From: a virus
DNA length: 22,922 bases
Strand: one strand, 5' to 3'
Virus record (IMG/VR): IMGVR_UViG_3300038701_000677
Coordinates: 1 to 22,922 of that record
Of this stretch, positions 1 through 7,926 are shown piece by piece. The notes under the pieces are model-generated. The model was not told the DNA's origin. It ran no database searches and worked only from the letters and a program-made list of their open reading frames with translations. Positions within the stretch are counted from its first letter, which is position 1. Every line of letters begins with the position of its first letter. The translations under genes were made by a program, and so were the position numbers.

Positions 1-982
1 GAGCCTTCAGCTCTGCGGCGGCCGGGTATTGCCCAAGCTTGGTGCCGTGGTGGACGCGGTAGAAGTCCCAGAGTAGGAAGCCGGGCTTCATGTCTTCCTC
101 GCCCTGCGGCGAGGCGATCGTGCCGCCCTGGATCAGCTTCACATCGAACTCGTCGAGCCCGAAGAGCTGGTCGATGCGCAGCGAACGCAGATTGACGAGG
201 GCCGGGGCGACCTGCGTCAGGTAGCTGGCCAGCCGGTCCACGCCGTGGTTGCCCCCCGTCATGAACAGGTCGCCAGTGAAGCCCACGTCCTCGCGAACCT
301 GCCGGACCATCTCGCGCTGGAAGTCCAGCTCGTCCTGGAGTGGCACCGTCCAGCCGGGGATCTTCTTGTGCGAGCTGATCTCCGTTCCGTCGAGGATGTC
401 CCCGTTGAACAGGACGGCGTCGGGCTTGAGGTCCTCGATCGCCTGGAGGAAGGACAGCCACACGAACGGGTCGAGATACTGGCTGTGCGTGTCGCTGATC
501 GACAGCATGAGGTAGGGGTCGTGCAGCTCGCGGAACTCCGATTGCCGAGCGACGAACGGCTCGACGTAGCGCTCCACGTAGCGCTTGGTGTGCTCTTCGC
601 GGCTGCTCTTGGCCCGAGTGCGGCGCCAGAGGCGCGTGCCGGGCTGGTCGCGCAGACCGGCGACTTCGAGAGCGTGCGTGAACTGACCGAACTCGCGGTC
701 GACGAACTCGACTGGGTAGTAGCCGTAGAGTTCGTAGCGACGTCGCGAGATCGAGCGGAACTCGTGCCAGGGATTCGTGTCCTCGTCCTCGGCAACGCGG
801 ATGATGTCCGACAGAAGATCTTCCGTCGACGGGGCCTCCTGGCGCTTGAACGCGCGAATGCGCTCCTTCTTGGCCAGCTCCTGCTCCTTCCTCTGGATGT
901 ACTTGGTCTTCTCGCCCTCGTTCTTCCGGACGGTGTCCGGTGCGGCGAGGAGGTCATCGACGTGATCTTCTGGCTTCTTCAT
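1..982 (-). CDS. Calcineurin-like metallophosphoesterase, 3' end beyond window
   Basis: The frame opens with ATG at 982 and stays open for 327 codons to the left edge, so the C-terminus is missing. Residues 1-150 are charged and mostly helical-looking. The catalytic part then shows the metallophosphoesterase metal-binding series: SDTH (D164, H166), NGDILD (G194, D195, D198) and GGNHG (N245, H246). The family uses two metal ions to hydrolyse phosphomono- or diesters; phage members are often nucleases or nucleotide phosphatases, but the substrate here is unknown. The usual GNHE/GNHD motif has Gly (G247) instead of an acid, which may alter specificity. The start overlaps the upstream stop by 4 nt (ATGA), which fixes it. 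It is the last gene of the leftward replication operon within this window. The family call is firm; the role is open. Confidence 0.82.
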   Translation of the reverse strand, partial: MKKPEDHVDDLLAAPDTVRKNEGEKTKYIQRKEQELAKKERIRAFKRQEAPSTEDLLSDIIRVAEDEDTNPWHEFRSISRRRYELYGYYPVEFVDREFGQFTHALEVAGLRDQPGTRLWRRTRAKSSREEHTKRYVERYVEPFVARQSEFRELHDPYLMLSISDTHSQYLDPFVWLSFLQAIEDLKPDAVLFNGDILDGTEISSHKKIPGWTVPLQDELDFQREMVRQVREDVGFTGDLFMTGGNHGVDRLASYLTQVAPALVNLRSLRIDQLFGLDEFDVKLIQGGTIASPQGEEDMKPGFLLWDFYRVHHGTKLGQYPAAAELKA

Positions 983-1251
983 CGGATGCTCTCTCCGGTC
1001 TTGGGGTCGAGGCCCAGGACGTCGCGGGCGTACTTGCGCACCGTGTCGATGCTCTTCGGGCCACCGTACTTCTGGCGGAGCTTGTTCTCGTAGAACCACT
1101 TGAGGCTGACGTGAGCGCGCTTGTCCCCCTCCGCCTTGAGGCGGAGGAAGTAGCTGATCGCGTCGGCCAGCGGCTGGTTGTCCTCGACGATGTTCCGAGT
1201 GCGGGCCTCGGGCACCTCGTCGAGGAGCTGTTCGACGTCGTCGTTCTTCAC
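979..1251 (-). CDS. Hypothetical protein, 90 aa
   Basis: I do not recognise this small protein. It starts with GTG at 1251, overlapping the upstream protease stop by 4 nt (GTGA), and its own stop overlaps the next gene by 4 nt (ATGA). That tight packing on both sides is the main reason to accept it as a gene. The sequence is charged and soluble with no signal peptide or membrane segment. The C-terminal half (about residues 45-80: WFYENKLRQKY, then SIDTVRKYARDVLG) reads as two amphipathic helices rich in Lys/Arg and could bind nucleic acid, but no canonical helix-turn-helix can be assigned. Translational coupling to the metallophosphoesterase suggests the two act together; that is inference only. 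Confidence 0.7.
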   Translation of the reverse strand: MKNDDVEQLLDEVPEARTRNIVEDNQPLADAISYFLRLKAEGDKRAHVSLKWFYENKLRQKYGGPKSIDTVRKYARDVLGLDPKTGESIR

Positions 1252-1871
1252 CGGGCTTCCTCCATGATCTCGTTGTACCAGTCGCGGAACTCGTCCACCG
1301 GGACGTAGCCTGCGACGTGCGGGATGGGATGCGGCGAGAAGCCGCCAGTGTGCGCCATGCCCACCGTGACGATGATGCCGACGAGCTGCGCGTGCTTGTT
1401 CAGGACAGCGCCGCCAGAGGCGCCGAAGATCACTGGGCAGGACATCGAGCCCAGCTTGCCGCCAGCTCGCCCCTCGGTCATGAGGAGGTCGCGGCCCAGG
1501 TGCCAGCCGATTGCGTAGAGGGGCTGGGGGTAGGTGGGCATCTCGTCGGCGAAGATGCCGATGCCGAGCAGTTGGACGTCAGCGACGATCAGGGCGATGT
1601 CGAGGTCGTCGTGGGCCCAGATCTTGAGGATCGGGGCGCCGCGGACGGTCGCCGTCTCCAGCTCGGCCTCGTCGTCGATGCCGTCGATCAGGTGAGCGAT
1701 GACGTGCTTCGCGGTGAGGAAGTAGGTCTTGCCGTCCTGGATGCGGATCGGGACGGCGGAACCTCGCGCCGATGCGGTCTCGATCAGAGAGACGCTCGGC
1801 ATGCGTCCGCCGGGCGACGAACATGCTGGCACCAAGAGGAGCAGCGGGAGTAGCAGTGCGGTCAGTTTCAT
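1248..1871 (-). CDS. Trypsin-like serine protease, predicted lipoprotein
   Basis: The 207-residue product begins with a typical export signal: Lys2, a Leu-rich core at residues 5-14, then a lipobox-like LVPAC with lipid-accepting C17 followed by Ser. Proline at -2 is unusual for a lipobox. The mature part carries a chymotrypsin-fold triad: H56 in TAKHVIAH, an Asp in DDLDIAL (D91 most likely) and S152 in GASGG. In Gram-negative cells Ser at +2 usually sends a lipoprotein to the outer membrane. A longer frame exists, but ATG at 1871 is chosen because it begins the signal peptide and follows AGGAGA closely. The gene starts 8 nt after the primase-helicase stop. An exported protease in a replication operon is out of place; infection-stage envelope modification or superinfection exclusion are possible roles, unproven. 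Confidence 0.8.
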   Translation of the reverse strand: MKLTALLLPLLLLVPACSSPGGRMPSVSLIETASARGSAVPIRIQDGKTYFLTAKHVIAHLIDGIDDEAELETATVRGAPILKIWAHDDLDIALIVADVQLLGIGIFADEMPTYPQPLYAIGWHLGRDLLMTEGRAGGKLGSMSCPVIFGASGGAVLNKHAQLVGIIVTVGMAHTGGFSPHPIPHVAGYVPVDEFRDWYNEIMEEAR

Positions 1872-1879
1872 GTGGTCTC

Positions 1880-4255
1880 CTAGAAGTGTTCTGTGCCCTG
1901 GGGTTCCGTCTCGTCGGCCTCCAGGATCTCCTGCCACGACTGCTCTCCGAACATCTCGTCCCACGTTGCTCGGCAGTCTTCGAGCGGCGGGAACACAAAG
2001 ACCCAGGGGCGACGTCGTTCATGCTCGCGGCCCTTCGAGTCCATGTAAACCAAGGTCCTCGGCTCTTGCCTGCTTCCGACAGCGGGGCAGACCTTCTGGA
2101 GGAACTTGCCTAAGTGTATCCGACTCGCGTGGCGCGAGTCACGAGTATTTCTCATGTGGTCGAGATAGTCGTCGAGCAGCTCGTCCTTCATCGCGAACTC
2201 CTCCCAGCGGGCGGAGTTCGGCAGGATCTTGCCGTCCTGGAGCTTGCGCAGCCACCACGACTGCTCGGGGGTGATCGACGCCATCTGCTGCGCCCTCAGC
2301 TCCTCGGTCTTGGGGACCTTGCGGAGGTTGAACTTCGACAGATCGTAGGTCAGCAGGTGATGCAGGAGCGCCTCTCGGCCTCCGTCGTCCATCTGCTGGA
2401 GCATGGCCTCGAAGTACTTGTCGTTCATGCGCTGAGAGTCGCTGGTCTCCAGGATGAAGAAGCGACGATCGTCCCAGCGGGCGGGCACGACCCAGTCCTC
2501 GTTCGACGCGATGATGAGGTGGACGTAGTTCTTCGCCTCGACGGCGTCGACGCCCTTCAGCTCGACCATCATCGTCTCTTCGGTGATGAGCGCCTTCAGC
2601 GCGCTCTCGTGCTTCTTGTTCCCGGCGTAGAACGCCTCGTCAGCAAACACGACAACGGCGTCGCGGAGCTGGGAGTTGAACTTGCCGAGGATGTGCTCCG
2701 CGTTCACGAGGTGCTTGAAGTGACACCCGAAGAGGCTGCCGAAGATCTTGGAGAACGTGCCCTTGCCCGTGCCCTGCTTGCCGCGGAACACGACGGCTAC
2801 CTCCCCTGGGCGCCCTGGGTTCTGGACGGTGTTGGCCATCCAGCCGAGCAGGTATTGGTAGTACTCGTCGACGCCCTTGCACAGGACCTTCTTGCAGTGG
2901 TCCAGGAACAGACTACAGTCGCCCGGGAGGGCCTCGCAGGTGAAGCCGCGCCAGAGGTTCAGCTCGTCCACGTACTCGCCGCTCGGGTCGAAGACGATGC
3001 GTGAGTAGGTGCGCCGCATCGGGTGGGTCATCCACCACTGGCCCAGGGCCATCTTCTTGTTCTTCTCCTTGTCGATAACGACGAAGCGGTTGCCGTAGGT
3101 GCGCTGGAAGCCCTCGATGGTGAGATACTCGATCTCAGGCTCGGGCTCCATGTGCTCCTTGACGATGCGGCACTTGCCGCCCACCGACTCGACGAGGGCG
3201 TACTTCTCGTTCAGCTCGCGGAGTTCGGGCTGGAACGCATACTCCTTGGCCCGAGCGATCTGGCGGATGGCGTAGCGCTCGATCGCGTGGCTGCTGCCCT
3301 TGTCGAGCACGCTCTCGCTGATCTTGAAGTCGGGGTCGGTGATGATCGAGTAGATGGTCTCGTCGGCCACACCGGCCCGGACCAGCTCGCAGATGACGTA
3401 GAAGACCCACGCGCTGCGCGAGTTGTCCTTCTGGAGCGGCTCGTCGTCGTCCTTGCCCTGGACGATCGCGACCTTGACGCGGGGCTTGACCGTCTTCGGA
3501 AGCTCGTCGATCGACCCGAGGCGCTGGATGTTGCCCGAGATCTCCACCTTGGCGCCGCCCCCGCCGAGGTCCGACATGCCGTCCTGGACCTTCGGGGCGG
3601 GAGTGAAGTCCTTGATCGAGTGGCGATCGTCCGTCCAGCGGACGACCTCTGCCAGCACAGGCTCGCGCCCCTTGGCGCGCTTCTTGGCATTTGGCCAGTT
3701 GACACTGCCGGGCAGGCGCATGATCCTGTCGATGTTGTGGCAGGAGTCGCCGCCCATGAGGTTCTCGATCTGGAGGTTGTAGAGCTTGGCGCGCTCCGCA
3801 CGACGAATGTCGCCGTTGATGTCCAGCGGCTCTTCGAGGAACCAGAACCCCTGATAGCCACCGCCCGAGAAGATGACAAGGTCCGGGGGCGAGACGCCCT
3901 CGGGCCGGTTCATGATCCGCAGGATGCGCGTCTGCTCTCGGTCGATCGGCTTGTCGGGCCGCGGGTCGATGTCGACATGCAGCACGTCCACCTGGGCCAC
4001 GTCCTCTCGACTGGCCTTCTTGTTCACCTTCCTCGTCAGGGTGTTGACGGTGAAGTAGATGTTCCGCTCGTGCTGCTGATGCTCCTCGATCCAGACACGG
4101 ATCTCAGACTTGTTCGACTCGTCGAACGTCGCAGTCTCGATCCGCCTCCCGCCGATGCTGTCCTTGTCGTCCGAGCAGATAGCAGTCAGGACCCATGGGC
4201 CTTCCGACTTCCATCGTTCGAGGAACTCAATGCAGTCTTGCGTCTTGGGTCTCAA
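1880..4255 (-). CDS. Primase-helicase (RepB/AEP-like primase + DUF5906-type SF3 helicase)
   Basis: This 791-residue protein should prime and unwind DNA during phage replication. The N-terminal part resembles the archaeo-eukaryotic primase fold: HVDID (acidic D95, D97), SGGGYQGFWF (130-139) and IDRIMRLPGSVNWPN (175-189, D176). The C-terminal part is a D5/SF3-like helicase of DUF5906 type: Walker A GKQGTGKGT (492-500, K498), Walker B VVVFADE (534-540), a sensor-like IIASNEDW (581-588) and an arginine-finger-like RWDDRRFF (593-600). Motif II of the primase has Gln135 where His is common. The start is TTG at 4255, preceded by GAGGAA and overlapping the upstream nuclease stop by 4 nt (TTGA). No in-frame ATG lies near enough to compete. 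The domain architecture is clear; primase activity is inferred. Confidence 0.87.
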   Translation of the reverse strand: MRPKTQDCIEFLERWKSEGPWVLTAICSDDKDSIGGRRIETATFDESNKSEIRVWIEEHQQHERNIYFTVNTLTRKVNKKASREDVAQVDVLHVDIDPRPDKPIDREQTRILRIMNRPEGVSPPDLVIFSGGGYQGFWFLEEPLDINGDIRRAERAKLYNLQIENLMGGDSCHNIDRIMRLPGSVNWPNAKKRAKGREPVLAEVVRWTDDRHSIKDFTPAPKVQDGMSDLGGGGAKVEISGNIQRLGSIDELPKTVKPRVKVAIVQGKDDDEPLQKDNSRSAWVFYVICELVRAGVADETIYSIITDPDFKISESVLDKGSSHAIERYAIRQIARAKEYAFQPELRELNEKYALVESVGGKCRIVKEHMEPEPEIEYLTIEGFQRTYGNRFVVIDKEKNKKMALGQWWMTHPMRRTYSRIVFDPSGEYVDELNLWRGFTCEALPGDCSLFLDHCKKVLCKGVDEYYQYLLGWMANTVQNPGRPGEVAVVFRGKQGTGKGTFSKIFGSLFGCHFKHLVNAEHILGKFNSQLRDAVVVFADEAFYAGNKKHESALKALITEETMMVELKGVDAVEAKNYVHLIIASNEDWVVPARWDDRRFFILETSDSQRMNDKYFEAMLQQMDDGGREALLHHLLTYDLSKFNLRKVPKTEELRAQQMASITPEQSWWLRKLQDGKILPNSARWEEFAMKDELLDDYLDHMRNTRDSRHASRIHLGKFLQKVCPAVGSRQEPRTLVYMDSKGREHERRRPWVFVFPPLEDCRATWDEMFGEQSWQEILEADETEPQGTEHF

Positions 4256-4659
4256 CGGATTTCCTCCAGGAACTCCTGCGGATCGAAGATGTGGTGCGAC
4301 TCCAGCAGAGCGTTCTCACGGATCTCCTCAATGGTGTGTCGCCCGAAGGACTGCCAGTAGTATTCGCCGTCCAGGAGCAGCCACAGCTTGCCCAGGACGA
4401 GGACCATGTAGCAACGCCCCTCCCCCTTGGTCCACCAATAGGCGAAGTGCCGTTGCTGGGCCGTGAAGTGGTCGATCCGGATCGGCGTGGTGATCCTCTT
4501 CGGGAGGTTGCAGTTCTCGATCGTCTTCACCTCGATCCACCCCTCGGGGTAGGCGATGTCCGGCGTCCCGGGCCAGGAGGTATTCTCCACTGGGATCGCT
4601 GGAACCCCAGCTTCCTTGAAGAGCCTCAAGAGTCTCTTTCGTGCCGTGCTCTCTTTCAT
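4252..4659 (-). CDS. VRR-NUC / PD-(D/E)XK nuclease
   Basis: This is a compact 135-residue nuclease. The PD-(D/E)XK core is readable: GTPD with D34, then WIEVK with E43 and K45, preceded by a basic N-terminal helix and E25. A later FTAQQRHF stretch (residues 65-72, Q68/Q69) fits the glutamine motif helix of VRR-NUC and resolvase-like members. In phages these enzymes cut branched or flapped DNA during replication and recombination or help process concatemers. The gene sits between the polymerase and primase-helicase genes, joined to both by 4-nt overlaps (ATGA before, TTGA after), consistent with work at the replication fork. The size is normal for a single-domain VRR-NUC protein. Family assignment is good; the exact substrate is unknown. 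Confidence 0.78.
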   Translation of the reverse strand: MKESTARKRLLRLFKEAGVPAIPVENTSWPGTPDIAYPEGWIEVKTIENCNLPKRITTPIRIDHFTAQQRHFAYWWTKGEGRCYMVLVLGKLWLLLDGEYYWQSFGRHTIEEIRENALLESHHIFDPQEFLEEIR

Positions 4660-6650
4660 ACCTTCTCCAGGTGCCCCCAGTCGGGGCCGATCTCGGTGTC
4701 TACGGCGAACGGGACGTTCGCGTTCACTGCGATCTTCATGATCTCGGCGATCTCTTTTGCCTCTGCGGGCGAACTCACGGTGTTGTCGACCTCATCGTGG
4801 ACTTGGATCTGGATGGAAAATCCAGCGTCATCCAAGTCTACCATGGCCTTCTTCATCTGGTCGCCGCTCGAACCTTGAATCAGACGATTCAGCGCCTTGT
4901 AGGCCCTGTAGTAGCCCCTGCCGCTCTTCTCGCGCGGGAAGTAGCATCGACGCCCAAGCACCGTCCGGATGAAGCCACGGCCACTCACAGCCGCCTCAGT
5001 GGCCTTGGACAGCTTGCGGACGTAGGGGACGGAGTCGTCGAACTGGCGGAGCTGGGCCGCCCCCTCCGGGCCAGCCATCTCGAACGAGCGCACGCCGTCC
5101 GAGACAAGCTCGTCGAACTGCGGGGTGCCCTCCTCGTAGACCTTCCACCGCTTCATCCTCGGGTCTCGGACAACGGTGATCGTGGGCAGCCCGACAGAGT
5201 GGCAGTACTTCGCGCCGCCCATGCCGTAGAGCTTGCCCAGGAAGATCTGCTTCGCGTCGCTGCGCTTGAGTCCGGTCAGCTCGGCCATCATCGAGTGGTT
5301 GTCGGTGTTCGGGTCCTCGCGGTAGCGCGTCGCCACCTCACGGCCGCCCGGGGCCTGGATCAGCTCGCCGAAGTGCGCGACCCACCTGGGCTCCTGCTGG
5401 CTGTAGTCATTGCAGGCCCAGATGCCGTCGCCGTCTGGGAGGTAGAGCGAGCGCCACAGCGGGCCCAGGACATCGTCGCGGGCGGGCTGCTGCTGGATGT
5501 TGAGGTCGGAGCTGGACAGGCGGCCGAAGGCGGCGCCCTTCTCGTCGCCGCTCTCGGTCGACGATCGGAGCTGGTTGAACGTCGAGTGGATGCGGGTCTC
5601 CCCGTTCTTGACGATGCCGTGCCGCCGGACGCTCTTGACGAACGTCGTTCGGATCTTGGCGTACTTGCGCGCCTCGATCAGCGCCTTGGCGGCGTCGTTG
5701 TTCTGCTCCTTCAGCCACGGGGCGGTGATGCTCGGCTGGCCGGTTGCAGTCCTGCCGACCGTGAGCCCTGCCTTCTCCAGGGCGGGGGCGAGGGCCGCGG
5801 CCTTCATCACGTCGTCGTAGGCCAGCTCCGTCCCGGTCAGGGTGCAGAACGTGGCCATGGCGCGCTTCTGGACCTTCAGGGCCTCGTCGGCGATCTCCCC
5901 GAGCTTGTCGGTGTTGACCCTGACTCCGCGTCGCCGCATCTTGACCAGGACGGGCAGCAGGCGGCACTCCAGCTCGTAGACGTCCCAGAGGGTGCGCCCC
6001 TCGCGGACGCCGGACGCTAGGTCCTCATCCTTGGCGCGGTGCAGCATGATCTCCTGCTTGGCCAGGACCTGGAGCGGCAGCGTGACGTCGCCGATCGCGT
6101 ACTCCGCGACGACGCTGGCTGGCATCTTCCACAGGTCCTTCTTCGGATGCAGTCCGTGCTTCTCCGCAAAGGCCAGCAGGTTGTGCTCCACCTTGCCCGA
6201 GAAGCCCAAGCGCTGAGCGATGGCGTTGAGGTTCATGTCGTAGAGGCGCCCGTCCGAATACATCTCGGAGCTGGTCGCCAGGAGCGGGCCAGCGATCTGC
6301 ACATCGCGGAACGTCGCACGGCGAAAGACGATGCCAGCCTCGGCCAAGTAGTCGAGGTCGTACTGGAGGTTCGCCCCGACGATCTCGCCCTTGAAGTTCT
6401 CGGCTTGGTGGCGCAGGTAGAGGAGCGCCATCTCCGGCTCGCCGTAGTTCCCGCCCCCAGCGTGAGCGATCGGCAGGTAGTGCGAGGGCCCGCCCTCGAT
6501 CGCGAACGAGACGCCGACGATCTTGCCGCCTCGCCGAGCGCCGCAGCCGAGCGCCGTCAGCTCCGGGTCCTTCGTCTCGATGTCGACTGCAACGCGGCCG
6601 TGCTCGGGCCAGACGGGCAGGTCAGATAGTGGGGGCGGGGTCCAGGTCAT
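4656..6650 (-). CDS. Family A DNA polymerase with 3'-5' exonuclease
   Basis: This is the replicative polymerase, 664 residues. The N-terminal proofreading domain keeps all three exonuclease motifs: VDIET (D23, E25), NLQYD (N94-D98) and YAIGD (Y184, D188). The polymerase domain has motif A NDYSQQEPR (D415), the O-helix R463-K467-L471-Y475 followed by GMG, and motif C VHDE (H618, D619). No 5'-nuclease domain is present, as in T7-like phage enzymes. The residue equivalent to E. coli Phe762 is Leu471, a variant common in environmental viral PolA. An upstream in-frame ATG would add 26 poorly polymerase-like residues and overlap the methyltransferase gene; the ATG at 6650 forms a 4-nt ATGA overlap with its stop and is preferred. 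It is followed by the nuclease gene with another ATGA overlap. Confidence 0.95.
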   Translation of the reverse strand: MTWTPPPLSDLPVWPEHGRVAVDIETKDPELTALGCGARRGGKIVGVSFAIEGGPSHYLPIAHAGGGNYGEPEMALLYLRHQAENFKGEIVGANLQYDLDYLAEAGIVFRRATFRDVQIAGPLLATSSEMYSDGRLYDMNLNAIAQRLGFSGKVEHNLLAFAEKHGLHPKKDLWKMPASVVAEYAIGDVTLPLQVLAKQEIMLHRAKDEDLASGVREGRTLWDVYELECRLLPVLVKMRRRGVRVNTDKLGEIADEALKVQKRAMATFCTLTGTELAYDDVMKAAALAPALEKAGLTVGRTATGQPSITAPWLKEQNNDAAKALIEARKYAKIRTTFVKSVRRHGIVKNGETRIHSTFNQLRSSTESGDEKGAAFGRLSSSDLNIQQQPARDDVLGPLWRSLYLPDGDGIWACNDYSQQEPRWVAHFGELIQAPGGREVATRYREDPNTDNHSMMAELTGLKRSDAKQIFLGKLYGMGGAKYCHSVGLPTITVVRDPRMKRWKVYEEGTPQFDELVSDGVRSFEMAGPEGAAQLRQFDDSVPYVRKLSKATEAAVSGRGFIRTVLGRRCYFPREKSGRGYYRAYKALNRLIQGSSGDQMKKAMVDLDDAGFSIQIQVHDEVDNTVSSPAEAKEIAEIMKIAVNANVPFAVDTEIGPDWGHLEKV

Positions 6651-7288
6651 TGTGCTTCGAAGATGGTGACTAGCCGAACGCGGTGGTTCGTGCTGCGAAC
6701 GAGCCCGATGGTGCCGACGGTCTTCCACTCCGCCTTGCGGTGCATCGGCCAGACCTGATCTAGCCAGACGAGGCAGGCGCCCCTCACGGCGACCTTGCGG
6801 AGTTCCCGCATGATCTTGGCGCGGTTGGGGGCGGGGCAGTCATACTTCTTGGCGTCCTCCGCCGAATAGGGCGGGTCTGCCAGGATCAGGTCGAACTTGC
6901 CCTGCCGGTCCTCCAGCGCGCAGAACTCGAAGAGGTCGCCCTGCCACGTCGGGTAGCGGCCCTGCTCCGGGCCGTGCATGTCCACCAGCTCAATCACACT
7001 GCCACTGTCCAGTGCGTTGCCGGTAAGGCCGCCCCATGCAGCCAGCTCGGCGTGATCGCGCGTCAGCCCGCCGCTGAAGGCATGGAGGATGCGACCAGCG
7101 TCGGGGAACATCGCATGGACACGCTCCAGGTAGCCGTGCGGATATGCTCCGTATAAGCGATTTGGACTCTTGTAGCAGGAGCCGATCATCCAGGTCCCCG
7201 TGACGAACCCGTTGGCGCCGCTCAGGGGAGGGCGCTTCGGATACTTGCTGTTGTAGAACGCGGCTCGCTCTTCGGTGGTCCTGGTCAT
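6647..7288 (-). CDS. DNA methyltransferase (DPPY type)
   Basis: This 213-residue protein has the class I SAM-methyltransferase signature of amino-methylating DNA enzymes: a motif I-like ILHAFSGGL (67-75), an acidic strand end IELVDMHG (99-106), QGDLFEF (116-122) and the catalytic DPPY at 138-141 inside LILADPPYSAED. The DPPY form points to N6-adenine or N4-cytosine methylation. No restriction partner is adjacent, so it is best seen as an orphan phage methyltransferase that protects the phage DNA or alters regulation. There is no obvious target-recognition insert, and the recognition site cannot be read. It is linked by 4-nt ATGA overlaps to the kinase-like gene before it and the polymerase after it. 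An RNA or protein methyltransferase is less likely but not excluded. Confidence 0.78.
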   Translation of the reverse strand: MTRTTEERAAFYNSKYPKRPPLSGANGFVTGTWMIGSCYKSPNRLYGAYPHGYLERVHAMFPDAGRILHAFSGGLTRDHAELAAWGGLTGNALDSGSVIELVDMHGPEQGRYPTWQGDLFEFCALEDRQGKFDLILADPPYSAEDAKKYDCPAPNRAKIMRELRKVAVRGACLVWLDQVWPMHRKAEWKTVGTIGLVRSTNHRVRLVTIFEAQ

Positions 7289-7926
7289 GACCGGAGCACC
7301 CCGAACATATCCTCGACGGCGCGGGCGCAGATGACGCCGAGGTCGTCGAGCGACGAGTTGTTCTCGACGTCGATCTGCCGGTCACGCAGCTCGGGCAGGA
7401 AGATCGAGCCTCGGCTGTCGCCCTTGAAGCTCGTCCCCGTGCGGGTGATGCGGATCAGGCCGGTGTTCTCGGCGCCGAACGTCTCGATCAGCGGGCGAGC
7501 CTCCGCGGCGAACCCAGAGTCGGTGACGATCGCCACGTCGATGTAGGGCGTGGTGCCGTCCTGGAGGTCGTTCTTGATCTGCTGGGCTAGGACCCGGCCG
7601 AAGAACTCCATGCCGAACACCGGCTTGAACAGGCGCTCGCTCAGGGCGATGTAAGCCTGCCTGGGCGTGAGCCCGAAGAACAGCTCGTGTTCCTCGTCCT
7701 TCTCTTCCTCGAAGGCGGCGGGGTCCGTCATGAAGTCGACGCGGCTGTCGCCCAAGAGGCCCTGGAGCCCGAAGAACGCGCCGTGCGTGGCGACCTTCAG
7801 GGCGTGGGCGAACTTGAACACCTTCGTCGAGATGCCTTGGCCATTCAGGATGCGGGTGAGTTCCTCGCCAGCGGCGTCCTTGCCGGAGCGGGGCGGGCCA
7901 TTTAGGAGCAGGATCTTGGTGGTCAT
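7285..7926 (-). CDS. Deoxynucleoside monophosphate kinase-like P-loop protein
   Basis: The 213-residue product opens with a nucleotide-kinase P-loop, LLLNGPPRSGKD (G10-D17, with K16 contacting the ATP phosphates). It continues with an adenylate-kinase-like body in which IDVAIVTDSGF and LIRITRTG read as core strands, the latter ending in the Arg that often clamps the phosphate. Phage enzymes of this kind phosphorylate dTMP, dGMP or modified dNMPs to diphosphates. The position right after ThyX, which makes dTMP, supports a dTMP/dNMP kinase role in dNTP supply. ATGA overlaps join it to both neighbours. Another P-loop nucleotide kinase remains possible, since substrate residues cannot be identified by eye. 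Confidence 0.72.
   Translation of the reverse strand: MTTKILLLNGPPRSGKDAAGEELTRILNGQGISTKVFKFAHALKVATHGAFFGLQGLLGDSRVDFMTDPAAFEEEKDEEHELFFGLTPRQAYIALSERLFKPVFGMEFFGRVLAQQIKNDLQDGTTPYIDVAIVTDSGFAAEARPLIETFGAENTGLIRITRTGTSFKGDSRGSIFLPELRDRQIDVENNSSLDDLGVICARAVEDMFGVLRS

Noticed and set aside
259-957. A minus-strand Ser/Arg/Thr-rich frame of 232 codons
   Set aside because: It is an out-of-frame shadow of the metallophosphoesterase, whose frame shows all the metal-binding motifs.
245-6629. Many long plus-strand frames opposite the replication genes (for example 3023-4360 and 4641-6020)
   Set aside because: They mirror genuine minus-strand genes in GC-rich DNA, have Leu/Asp/Val/Arg-biased composition with no motifs, and lack ribosome sites.
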